This document shows, piece after piece, positions 42,956 to 50,953 of a stretch of DNA of 64,000 nucleotides. Positions within the stretch are counted from its first letter, which is position 1; every line of letters starts with the position of its first letter. The position numbers were made by a program, and so were the translations under genes. The notes below the pieces were generated by a model that was not told the DNA's origin, searched no databases, and worked only from the letters and a program-made list of their open reading frames with translations. The DNA is from Competibacter_A sp002352125 (GTDB lineage Bacteria > Pseudomonadota > Gammaproteobacteria > Competibacterales > Competibacteraceae): contig DAOROA010000016.1 of NCBI GenBank assembly GCA_035441325.1, positions 1-64,000 of the forward strand, in the 5' to 3' direction.

Positions 42956-44377
42956 ATGAAAGTTTTACTCATCGCCCCTATCAAATTAAGTGGCCTCAAG
43001 GATTCGAAGGGAACTATTCCAGTACCCTTGTTGTATTTGGCAGCCGCACTGCGTCAACATGGCCACGAACCTCATGTGCTTGATTTGTCGGTTGGCAAAT
43101 CAGGGAAAGATGGATATTCGGCCGATTATTACATTGAAGAAGTGCTAGCCAGCATCGCGGAGATCAAGCCGGATTTTGTTGGGATAAATTGCTTTACGAC
43201 CCTGCACTTTCCGGTGGTGTTAAAAATCGCGGAAGCGATCCGGGCAGTACAATCCGATCTCCCCATCGCGACCGGAGGCGCTCATCCCAGCCTTTTTGCC
43301 AGCGAAATTCTCAATAACAGTGATGCCTTCGACTTTGTCGCGATCGGTGAGGCGGAAGAAAGCATCGTCGAATTAGTTCGTGCGCTCGCCGAAGATAATT
43401 TGGAAAATCTTGACCATGTTCAATCACTAGCTTTTCGGCGTGATAACGAGATCAGAATTACCTCCCGTCGAAATTATTTTACTGATTTGGATCAATTGCC
43501 CGAAGCTGCATGGGATCTTATTTCTTTTTCGGATTATTATGTCGATCTTTCCAGTTGGTATAATCCGAAAGGGCTAAAGTTTAACCTCTCTGTCCCTATT
43601 TTATCCTCGCGCAGTTGTCCTTTTACCTGTAATTTTTGCGCTATATATACCACTATGGGGCGCAAGATCAGGCTACGCTCTCCACAAAAAGTAGTGGATG
43701 AAATCGAAAAGCTGCATCAACAGCGAGGCCAGAATTACTTTGGTTTCATCGATGACAATGTCAATATCAATCGCAAGCATATTCTCGCAATCTGCAACGA
43801 AATCGTGCGCCGTGGCCTCAACATTCAATGGGAAACAACCTGTGGTACTTATCTGGCCGCGTTAGATGATGAGGTCATCAGCGCAATGGGATCGGCTGGT
43901 TGTGTTTTTGTCCGCCTGCCGATTGAGCATGGCAACGATAAAATGCGAACCTTGGTTGGGAAAAAGCTGTCTCGTGACAAGATTTATTCGGTGGCGGATT
44001 CGCTGAAGCGTCACGGTATGTTCACCAGTAGCATGTTTATCATGGGGTTTCCGGAAGATACCGCAGAAACCTTAGAAGACACTCGACGCATGATTGAGGA
44101 TTTGGAACTGGACCTAAACTACGTTTTTAACATTATTCCATTTCCTGGCACCAAAGTTTTTGAGCAAGCCCAGAAGGATAATCTTTTCTTGGATTCCTTT
44201 AGGCCAGATGAACTGTGGAAGGGAGGTATCAATCTCGATCCAGTTCAGGATGAAGCGAGGTTTTTCATTAAACCTTACCAAATGACTATGGATGAATTAC
44301 GTTATTATCGAAAGGTGTTCGATGGGCTACAATTCAAGAGCGCCAAGGCCCGCTTGCTCAATAAAATGGCTGCTTAA
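42956..44377 (+). CDS. B12-binding-domain radical SAM enzyme
   Basis: A 473-residue class-B type radical SAM protein. An N-terminal B12-binding-like domain (IPVPLLYLAAALRQHGHEPH, then PDFVGINCFTTLHFPVVLKI, ATGGAHPSLFASEIL) is followed by the radical SAM cluster CPFTCNFC and FGFIDDNVNINRKHI. Family members do methyl transfers to unreactive carbons or phosphorus, ring changes, or other radical steps. The DXHXXG cobalamin-ligand motif is not obvious, so B12 may bind base-off without His or not at all. Its stop abuts the methyltransferase start (TAATG). Confidence 0.87.
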   Translation: MKVLLIAPIKLSGLKDSKGTIPVPLLYLAAALRQHGHEPHVLDLSVGKSGKDGYSADYYIEEVLASIAEIKPDFVGINCFTTLHFPVVLKIAEAIRAVQSDLPIATGGAHPSLFASEILNNSDAFDFVAIGEAEESIVELVRALAEDNLENLDHVQSLAFRRDNEIRITSRRNYFTDLDQLPEAAWDLISFSDYYVDLSSWYNPKGLKFNLSVPILSSRSCPFTCNFCAIYTTMGRKIRLRSPQKVVDEIEKLHQQRGQNYFGFIDDNVNINRKHILAICNEIVRRGLNIQWETTCGTYLAALDDEVISAMGSAGCVFVRLPIEHGNDKMRTLVGKKLSRDKIYSVADSLKRHGMFTSSMFIMGFPEDTAETLEDTRRMIEDLELDLNYVFNIIPFPGTKVFEQAQKDNLFLDSFRPDELWKGGINLDPVQDEARFFIKPYQMTMDELRYYRKVFDGLQFKSAKARLLNKMAA

Positions 44378-45537
44378 TGAAGAAGTATTTGTCACAAAGG
44401 CTATGTCCATTATGTGGAGATAGGCATGGCTGGCTAATTCGCCCACTGCGTTATGCTCTGTTCGATGATTTGGGTTTTTCCGGAAATAGCCCATTGATTT
44501 CCTGCTCGTCCTGTGGGTTTGTTTTTAATGATCTAAGCGAAGGCTCCAGCGTGTTGGCCGCTTATTATAGCGGTCACGATCATTATTTGGTCTCAACAAC
44601 CGCCGGTTCCGGTGGTAGTACACCAGCCGAGCGAACGCGTTATGATCGATTGCTGCAACGGCTCGATGAATGGCTTGAGCCTACCCAGACCATTTTGGAT
44701 GTCGGTTGCGGTAAGGCAGGATTTTTGCTGCATTTGCGAGAATGTGGATACAGCAGTTTGCTGGGCCTGGAAGCATCGACCGCCTGTCGCAATGTGGTCG
44801 CCAATGAAACGGGTTTGTCGGTGGTCGAGCGCATCGAGCAATTACCGAAGACCCCATCGGTTGTGGTCATCAGCCATGTCTTGGAACATCTTTATGATCC
44901 ACTCGGGTTTTTACGCGAATTAGTTCTATCCTCCACCTCGGATGCCGTTTTCTATCTTGAGATGCCAAACTCGTCGTCGTTACCCGATGCAGAGGTTCCA
45001 TGGTCTTGGCTCTATTTTGAACATATCAACCACTTTGATCGGCCGCATCTGCTAGCTATGGCGCGACTAGCCGGATTGTCCCCCATTATGGATGGCACAT
45101 GGTCTTTTCAACCTGGTGAAGGAAACAAGACAGACTGCTTGTATGTCTTGTGTCGAAAGGGCACTTCCCGTGTGGATGAAATTAGGGATATCCAGTTAGC
45201 TGTTTGTCTCGACAATAGCCTATCCGATCAACCCATGCCCGAAACCAAAATCAAGTTAATTTTATCATCCAGGCATGATTTAGTTCTCTGGGGGCTATCG
45301 CAATATGCCATGCTGATTCTTGGTATGCATCCGGAAATTACGGATCGACTAGAAGGTATTCTTGATGCCTCTCCGGCAAAAATTGGTCGCCGGATACAAA
45401 ATATTGTAGTGCAAAACTCTATGAATATTTCTAATGTACGGCAAAAGCTTATCCTGCTTCCTAAATCTAACTATACGGAAAATATGATAAATCAACTTGC
45501 CAGCCTTAACTATAAGAGCCAATACTTAATCATTTAA
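44377..45537 (+). CDS. Zinc-binding SAM methyltransferase (sugar C-methyltransferase-like)
   Basis: A 386-residue protein with three parts: an N-terminal zinc site (CPLCGDRHGW, then CSSCGFVFND), a class I SAM methyltransferase domain (LDVGCGKAGFLLHLRECGY) and a C-terminal Rossmann-like part (LVLWGLSQYAMLILG, then GILDASPAKIGR). This order resembles NDP-4-keto-deoxysugar C-methyltransferases of the TylC3/NovU kind. With the rfbFG genes, it suggests a C-methyl-branched deoxysugar. The C-terminal part resembles the N-terminal domain of the three radical SAM paralogues. Confidence 0.82.
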   Translation: MKKYLSQRLCPLCGDRHGWLIRPLRYALFDDLGFSGNSPLISCSSCGFVFNDLSEGSSVLAAYYSGHDHYLVSTTAGSGGSTPAERTRYDRLLQRLDEWLEPTQTILDVGCGKAGFLLHLRECGYSSLLGLEASTACRNVVANETGLSVVERIEQLPKTPSVVVISHVLEHLYDPLGFLRELVLSSTSDAVFYLEMPNSSSLPDAEVPWSWLYFEHINHFDRPHLLAMARLAGLSPIMDGTWSFQPGEGNKTDCLYVLCRKGTSRVDEIRDIQLAVCLDNSLSDQPMPETKIKLILSSRHDLVLWGLSQYAMLILGMHPEITDRLEGILDASPAKIGRRIQNIVVQNSMNISNVRQKLILLPKSNYTENMINQLASLNYKSQYLII

Positions 45538-45553
45538 TTTAGAGGAGATTACT

Positions 45554-46285
45554 GTGAGTATTTATTTGGAAGATAGAGAAAGGGAAATTTTTAATAAACA
45601 AGCTTATTTGTTAGCTACATCCAGAGTAGATAGACCATTAATTTTTGATGTTGGAGCTAATCGAGGACAAAGTATAGTTCGCTATCGAGAGTTATTTAAA
45701 AATTGCCATATACATAGTTTTGAACCAATTCCTCATATTTTCGATATCTTGCGGCAATCATGGGGGGATGCAGAAGATGTTCAGCTTCATTCTTTTGCGC
45801 TTGCTAGTAAAAATGAATGTAGACCTTTCCATATTATGCGGATACCGGAGATGAGCTCTTTGTTAGCTCCAGAGCCGTGGTTGCAAAAATTGAGCCCAAA
45901 TAAAAAATATGATTTTGATTTGATTAATGTCGAATGTCGGACACTTGATGAAATTTGCCATGATTTTAGAATTGAAAATATTGATGTGCTTAAAATAGAT
46001 GTGCAGGGAGCTGAGTTGGATGTTCTTAAAGGGGGAACATCCTTATTAGAGGCGGGTTTGATTGGATTAATTTACTTGGAAGTAACTCTAGCCGATTCCT
46101 ATGTAAATCAAATGAAATTGCGTGATTTATTGGAATTTTTAGAGCCGAATGGATATAAGCTTTGGGATATATTGCCATTTGTCTACACTGATGCAGAACG
46201 TGCTTGGACCGCGAACGCCATTTTTGTAAATTCAAAGATAGCTAAAGAAGTTGAATTAACGTCCAGACGCCAGAAGAGACTTTAA
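45554..46285 (+). CDS. FkbM-family methyltransferase
   Basis: A 243-residue SAM-dependent methyltransferase with IFDVGANRGQSIVRYREL, HSFEPIPHIFDILRQ and IENIDVLKIDVQGAELDVLK, the FkbM pattern. FkbM proteins usually methylate hydroxyl groups of sugars or polyketides. An AGAGGAG ribosome site precedes it. AT-rich composition sets it apart from the flagellar genes. It is 1 nt from the next methyltransferase gene. Confidence 0.9.
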   Translation: MSIYLEDREREIFNKQAYLLATSRVDRPLIFDVGANRGQSIVRYRELFKNCHIHSFEPIPHIFDILRQSWGDAEDVQLHSFALASKNECRPFHIMRIPEMSSLLAPEPWLQKLSPNKKYDFDLINVECRTLDEICHDFRIENIDVLKIDVQGAELDVLKGGTSLLEAGLIGLIYLEVTLADSYVNQMKLRDLLEFLEPNGYKLWDILPFVYTDAERAWTANAIFVNSKIAKEVELTSRRQKRL

Positions 46286-46286
46286 T

Positions 46287-47021
46287 ATGAATGATGATCA
46301 TCAAGAATTTCTTAGGGAGCGCGTGGTGCGCATAGCGGCGTATCCGGATAATAGCGCTCTTACTGTTTCTGCTAATGCTTTTTTGTGTGAAAGTTTAGGT
46401 GCGCAATATTCATATAATTTTGATTGGCTTGGCCTGCCAATTATTCAATATCCGCAGGATTTGATAGCTTTACAGGAAATAATCTGGAATACTCAACCCG
46501 ATCTTATCATCGAAACTGGCATTGCTCGTGGAGGTTCTCTAATATTTCATGCCAGTATGCTGGAACTGTTGGGGAAAGACGGTCTCGTCGTTGGCATTGA
46601 CATTGATTTGCGCCAACATAATCGTAAACGTATTTTAGCTCACCCCTTGGCTCACCGGATCAAGCTGTTCGATGGATCATCGATTGCGCCTGATATTATT
46701 GCCAATATCACAGCTTTGGCCAAAGATAAAAACTGTCTTTTAATCCTCGATTCTAATCATACCCATGAGCATGTCTTGGCTGAATTGAATGCTTATACAC
46801 CTTTTGTTGCTTTCGGCGGATACTGTGTGGTCTTTGACACCATCATCGAATGTATGCCTCCCGGTTATTATCAGGATCGTCCTTGGGATCGAGGTAATAG
46901 CCCCGCCACAGCCGTAGCGCAATTTTTGAAAGATCATCCGGAATGGTTAGTCGATCAGTCTATTACAGATCGGCTTTTAGTCTCGGCGGCACATGGAGGA
47001 TATCTAAAACGTGCCGGATAA
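46287..47021 (+). CDS. CmcI-like (cephalosporin hydroxylase family) methyltransferase
   Basis: A 244-residue protein of the CmcI/rhamnosyl O-methyltransferase family: PDLIIETGIARGGSLIFHAS, VVGIDIDLRQHNRK, LLILDSNHTHEHVLAELNAY. Relatives methylate the hydroxyls of rhamnose or other deoxysugars. It could cap the island glycan. A 109-nt gap with no feature separates it from the large glycosyltransferase. Confidence 0.87.
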   Translation: MNDDHQEFLRERVVRIAAYPDNSALTVSANAFLCESLGAQYSYNFDWLGLPIIQYPQDLIALQEIIWNTQPDLIIETGIARGGSLIFHASMLELLGKDGLVVGIDIDLRQHNRKRILAHPLAHRIKLFDGSSIAPDIIANITALAKDKNCLLILDSNHTHEHVLAELNAYTPFVAFGGYCVVFDTIIECMPPGYYQDRPWDRGNSPATAVAQFLKDHPEWLVDQSITDRLLVSAAHGGYLKRAG

Positions 47022-47130
47022 ATAATTATCAAAAAATTTTTGAGTTCGATGTTAAGAACAGTTGTTTATCATTTGATTTGATAATCAAACTTGCCGTCAT
47101 CAAAAAACTAAAACAGAGGGGCAGTGTCTT

Positions 47131-50100
47131 ATGAATCAGCATGCAAGGGATGGATTATTAACCATAGTTTTGACTAGTTATAACTATGCTCATTTTATTA
47201 GAGAAGCAGTACAATCCGTCGTCGATCAAACCTGTCCGGAATGGCGATTAGTCATCTTCGATAATCGATCTACGGACAATACGATGGAAGTTCTTAAACC
47301 ATTCTTGCAAGATCCGCGTATTAGCCTAGTGGTGCGAGACGAAAACATTGGTGCGAGAAATAATCATATCCTCGCGCTACGCAGCGTGAACACGGAATTT
47401 GTCGCAACGCTGCAAGCGGATGACTTTCTCGATAAAACATTTGTCGAGATGGCCATGCGTCAGTTCCATCAACATCCCAGCGCGCCATTTGTTTTTTTCA
47501 ACTGGCACCATTTTTTAGATAACTCTAAGCAAATCAATTATCATAATCGGCATCCCTTTTCACCAAATCGCTCTGGCCCGTTGCGCATTGGCCCTTTTCT
47601 CACCGTTTGTAATTTTGTCCCTTTTCATATGGCGGTGTTTCGCACTCATTGTCTAATGAGCGTATTTGATTGGGTCATTGATTCGCCACTCACTCAATTG
47701 GGCGAGCAATTTGTGCTCAAGATGATTGAGGATGCATATGGCTATGGCTGTTACTCCGGCACCTTGGGAGGATATTGGCGTCGGCATGGCAGACAATTGA
47801 CGATCCAGCATATAGATTCTTCGGTAGCCGACATCGAGGAGCCGATGGAAAGGCACTGGTATGTTACAAAAGCGCCGAATCCGGATTATGTCAACGCATT
47901 TTTGGCGCTGGTCACGTTTGTTCGCTATTGCAGTCGCATCAGCTACAGGGCGGCGGTAGACTGGCTTGTCGATAAAGGCGGTGCCCGTTATGCCGAGAGC
48001 GTTGGTATTCCGATTACCCAAGAACGGGATCGGTTGCAGTCCATCGCGTTGACTGTCGCGCTTAAATATACAACCTATACCTTGATTTCCTTGCTGGAGG
48101 AAAATGATCTTGAGTGCTGGCTGAGCGATATGAATTGCCAGCCTACCCTGGAAGGCTTGCAGTCGAAACTGGAAGGCGTCATGGTGCGAGAAGGTGAAAC
48201 CTTCTTGAATTCGGCTGAAATTAGCGACATCTGCGCCAAGGTCGAGGGTAAATGGAAACGCGCAGCTTCCATCTATGGACGCTGGATCGAGCGGCGGCTG
48301 GTGGGAGAAGGATGGGCGGAAATCGTGGCGGAACGCTGGATGAAGCGGTGGTTGGTGCAGCCGACGTTTCATCTGGTGGTCTGGTGCGAACCGGGCCAGC
48401 AAGGGGCGCTGGCCGACACGCTCGACTCCTTTGGCCAGCAACTCTACGATCGCTGGGGGGTGAGCGTGCTGGCGCCGTTCGAGTGTCCCGACGCCGGTTT
48501 CGCCGAGCTGCCCAACCTCGAATGGGTGAAGGTCGAAGCGGACGCTGACGCTGCGCTGCGCGACGTGCTGGAGGCGTCGGCGCTGGACTGGTTTGCCCTG
48601 TTGGAGCCGGGCGACCGGCTGGCGCCGCATGCTTTGCTCAAAAGCGCCGATTACATCAACCGCGATCCGGCGTGGCGGTTCATCTATTTCGACGAAGACC
48701 GGCTCGATGCGCGCGGCCAGCGCCGCGATCCGGTGTTCCGGCCGGATTTCGATCCCGAGCTGCTGCTGGCGACCCACTATCTGGGCGATTGCTGCCTGAT
48801 GCATCGGGGCAGCGCGCTGGCGGATGGCGCCTTGGCCTACGTGCCGGGCGTGACCACGTTCCAGGCGGCCCTGCGGGTGCTCGAACATTACGGTCCGGCC
48901 GCCATCGGCCACCTCGCCGACGTGCTCTACCATCGCGCCGCGACGCGAGCGGAAGTCGCCGATCCGAGCATCGTGGCGTGGACGCGGCGGGAGCTGATCG
49001 AGCAATATCTCGCCAGTAGCGGCGTTGCCGCCGTCGTCGAGGAGGCGTTGCTGCCCGGTACTTGGCGGGTGGTGTATCAGCATCGCCGCCAGCCGAAAGT
49101 CTCGATCATCATTCTGGCCAAAGACGCTCTAGACTGGCTGGATCGTTGCCTGCGTCGCGTGCTGGGCCAAACCGTTTATCCCGACTACGAAGTCTTGATA
49201 GTGGATTGCGGCAGCGAGGTAGACGACACGCTGGACTTGTACGCCGAACTGGAGAAACGGTATCCGGATCGCTTCCGGGTCATCGCCGCGCAGGGGCCAT
49301 TTTCGGTATCGGCATATCGGAACCAGGGCGCGAACCAGGCGCGGGGCGACGTGCTGGTATTTTTGTCCGCATCGGCTTTGGTGATACAACCGCAATGGCT
49401 TGAGCGGCTGCTGAATCACGCGTTTCGCGACGAGATCGGTATCGTCGGCGCGCGCATGACCACGCCGGATCGAACCAATCCGTTTATCCATGGCACGGCT
49501 CAGTTGTTGGGCCTGCGCGGAGTGGTGGGACCGCTGTTTAGCAACTTGACGCTGAAGGCGCCCGGACCCTTGGGGCGAGCCCAAATCGATCAAACGGTTT
49601 CGGCGGTCAGCGCCGAGTGTCTGGCAGTTCGGCGGCAGGTATTCGAGTCGCTGGGTGGTTTTGGGGAAAGCTTCGTGGTTGCCCACGCGGATACCGATCT
49701 GTGCCTGCGCGCCGCCGAGAAAGGTTATCGCACGGTATGGACACCGTTCGCCAATCTGGCTTGGTTGGGCGAGTATCCCCTGGCGACCGGTTTCAGCCAC
49801 GATGAGATGGTCAAGCACACCCAGGCCGATGCAGATCGAATGTTCGAGCGCTGGTTGCCCCGCCTGGGTACGGATCCGGCCTACAATCCCAATCTCAGTC
49901 TCGTCGAAGCTCACGAGATCGAAGCGGACTTCGCGCCCGGTTGGGATACGGCCTTCCATGATCGTCCCCGCCTGCTCGGTTTTCCGGGCGATGAATCGGG
50001 TTGCGGGCTTTATCGCGTCTATGCGCCGCTGTGGCTGCTGGAACATCAGGCCCGCGCCGAATGCACTTTGGTCAGGCTCAATAACCGACCGCTGGAATTA

Positions 50101-50949
50101 GCGGAACTGGAGCGGCTGGCACCCGACACCATCTTTTATCAATCGACGGTCGCCGATCTCGGCCTGGCGGCGATGCGGCGTTATCGCCGTTTTCACCCTT
50201 CCTCCTTCAAGGTATTCGATCTGGATGATCTCAAGCACAACGTGCCCGATGCCAACAGCCTCAAGGAGCGGCTGATCCGGGATATGAAGTACCGTCACCG
50301 GATGGCCTTGCGAGAATGCGACCGGTTGATCGTCTCCACCGAGCCGCTAGCCGAAGCGTGCCGCCAATGGATCGATGATATTCGGGTGGTGCCCAATCGG
50401 CTGGAACGGGCTCGTTGGGGTCATTTGCAAAATCGTCGCCGGATCGGTCCGAAACCGCGGGTCGGCTGGGCCGGCGCGCAGCAGCATCACGGCGATCTGG
50501 CGTTCATCGCGGATGTGGTCAGGCAAACCCGGGACGAGGTGGACTGGGTATTCTTCGGCATGTGCCTCGACGAACTTCGCCCTTTCGTGAAAGAAGTCCA
50601 CGATTGGGTGCATCTTAACGACTACCCGGCCAAATTGGCTTCTCTCGATCTGGATCTGGCGGTGGCGCCGCTGGAACAACATCCTTTCAATGAAGCCAAG
50701 AGCAACCTGCGCATTCTGGAGCACGGTATCCTCGGCCGGTCGATGGTGTGCACCGACATTTATCCCTATCGCGATGCGCCGGTGAAACGGGTGCCGAACG
50801 AAACCGGTGCTTGGGTGGACGCCATCCGGGAACGGATTCACGACCTGGACGCGGCCGAGCGAGAAGGCGATGCGCTGCGGGCCTGGGTGATTAAAAGCTA
50901 TATTCTGGACGATCACACCGACGAGTGGTTGAGCGCGTTGAGGCCGTAG
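47131..50949 (+). CDS. Multidomain glycosyltransferase (GT2-GT2-GT2-GT4-like)
   Basis: A 1272-residue glycosyltransferase with four parts: a GT2 domain (residues about 8-230, TIVLTSYNYAHFIREAVQSV, LQADDF), a degenerate GT2-like cassette (400-602, IYFDEDRLDARGQRRDPVFR), a second full GT2 domain (655-870, PKVSIIILAKDALDWLDRCL) and a GT-B-like C-terminal domain (about 950-1272, LGFPGDESGCGLYRVY, VGWAGAQQHHGDL). It could add several sugars in order. The 5' third is AT-rich and the rest GC-rich, which suggests a chimera. The cassette is repeated in the next gene. Confidence 0.88.
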   Translation: MNQHARDGLLTIVLTSYNYAHFIREAVQSVVDQTCPEWRLVIFDNRSTDNTMEVLKPFLQDPRISLVVRDENIGARNNHILALRSVNTEFVATLQADDFLDKTFVEMAMRQFHQHPSAPFVFFNWHHFLDNSKQINYHNRHPFSPNRSGPLRIGPFLTVCNFVPFHMAVFRTHCLMSVFDWVIDSPLTQLGEQFVLKMIEDAYGYGCYSGTLGGYWRRHGRQLTIQHIDSSVADIEEPMERHWYVTKAPNPDYVNAFLALVTFVRYCSRISYRAAVDWLVDKGGARYAESVGIPITQERDRLQSIALTVALKYTTYTLISLLEENDLECWLSDMNCQPTLEGLQSKLEGVMVREGETFLNSAEISDICAKVEGKWKRAASIYGRWIERRLVGEGWAEIVAERWMKRWLVQPTFHLVVWCEPGQQGALADTLDSFGQQLYDRWGVSVLAPFECPDAGFAELPNLEWVKVEADADAALRDVLEASALDWFALLEPGDRLAPHALLKSADYINRDPAWRFIYFDEDRLDARGQRRDPVFRPDFDPELLLATHYLGDCCLMHRGSALADGALAYVPGVTTFQAALRVLEHYGPAAIGHLADVLYHRAATRAEVADPSIVAWTRRELIEQYLASSGVAAVVEEALLPGTWRVVYQHRRQPKVSIIILAKDALDWLDRCLRRVLGQTVYPDYEVLIVDCGSEVDDTLDLYAELEKRYPDRFRVIAAQGPFSVSAYRNQGANQARGDVLVFLSASALVIQPQWLERLLNHAFRDEIGIVGARMTTPDRTNPFIHGTAQLLGLRGVVGPLFSNLTLKAPGPLGRAQIDQTVSAVSAECLAVRRQVFESLGGFGESFVVAHADTDLCLRAAEKGYRTVWTPFANLAWLGEYPLATGFSHDEMVKHTQADADRMFERWLPRLGTDPAYNPNLSLVEAHEIEADFAPGWDTAFHDRPRLLGFPGDESGCGLYRVYAPLWLLEHQARAECTLVRLNNRPLELAELERLAPDTIFYQSTVADLGLAAMRRYRRFHPSSFKVFDLDDLKHNVPDANSLKERLIRDMKYRHRMALRECDRLIVSTEPLAEACRQWIDDIRVVPNRLERARWGHLQNRRRIGPKPRVGWAGAQQHHGDLAFIADVVRQTRDEVDWVFFGMCLDELRPFVKEVHDWVHLNDYPAKLASLDLDLAVAPLEQHPFNEAKSNLRILEHGILGRSMVCTDIYPYRDAPVKRVPNETGAWVDAIRERIHDLDAAEREGDALRAWVIKSYILDDHTDEWLSALRP
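48329..48935 (+). repeat. 607-bp direct repeat, copy A
   Basis: The stretch from CGGAACGCTGG to CTCTACCATCG matches 51894-52500 with no difference that I could find by reading, in the same frame of two neighbouring glycosyltransferase genes. The offset is 3565 nt. Sequence outside the borders is unlike. No transposase or terminal inverted repeat is present, so recombination or gene conversion is likelier than transposition. Confidence 0.92.
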
Positions 50950-50953
50950 GGAC

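Noticed and set aside
47653..49083. Antisense frame across the large glycosyltransferase, repeated at 51536-52642
   Set aside because: It recurs only because the 607-bp cassette is duplicated; it is a shadow of the real gene.
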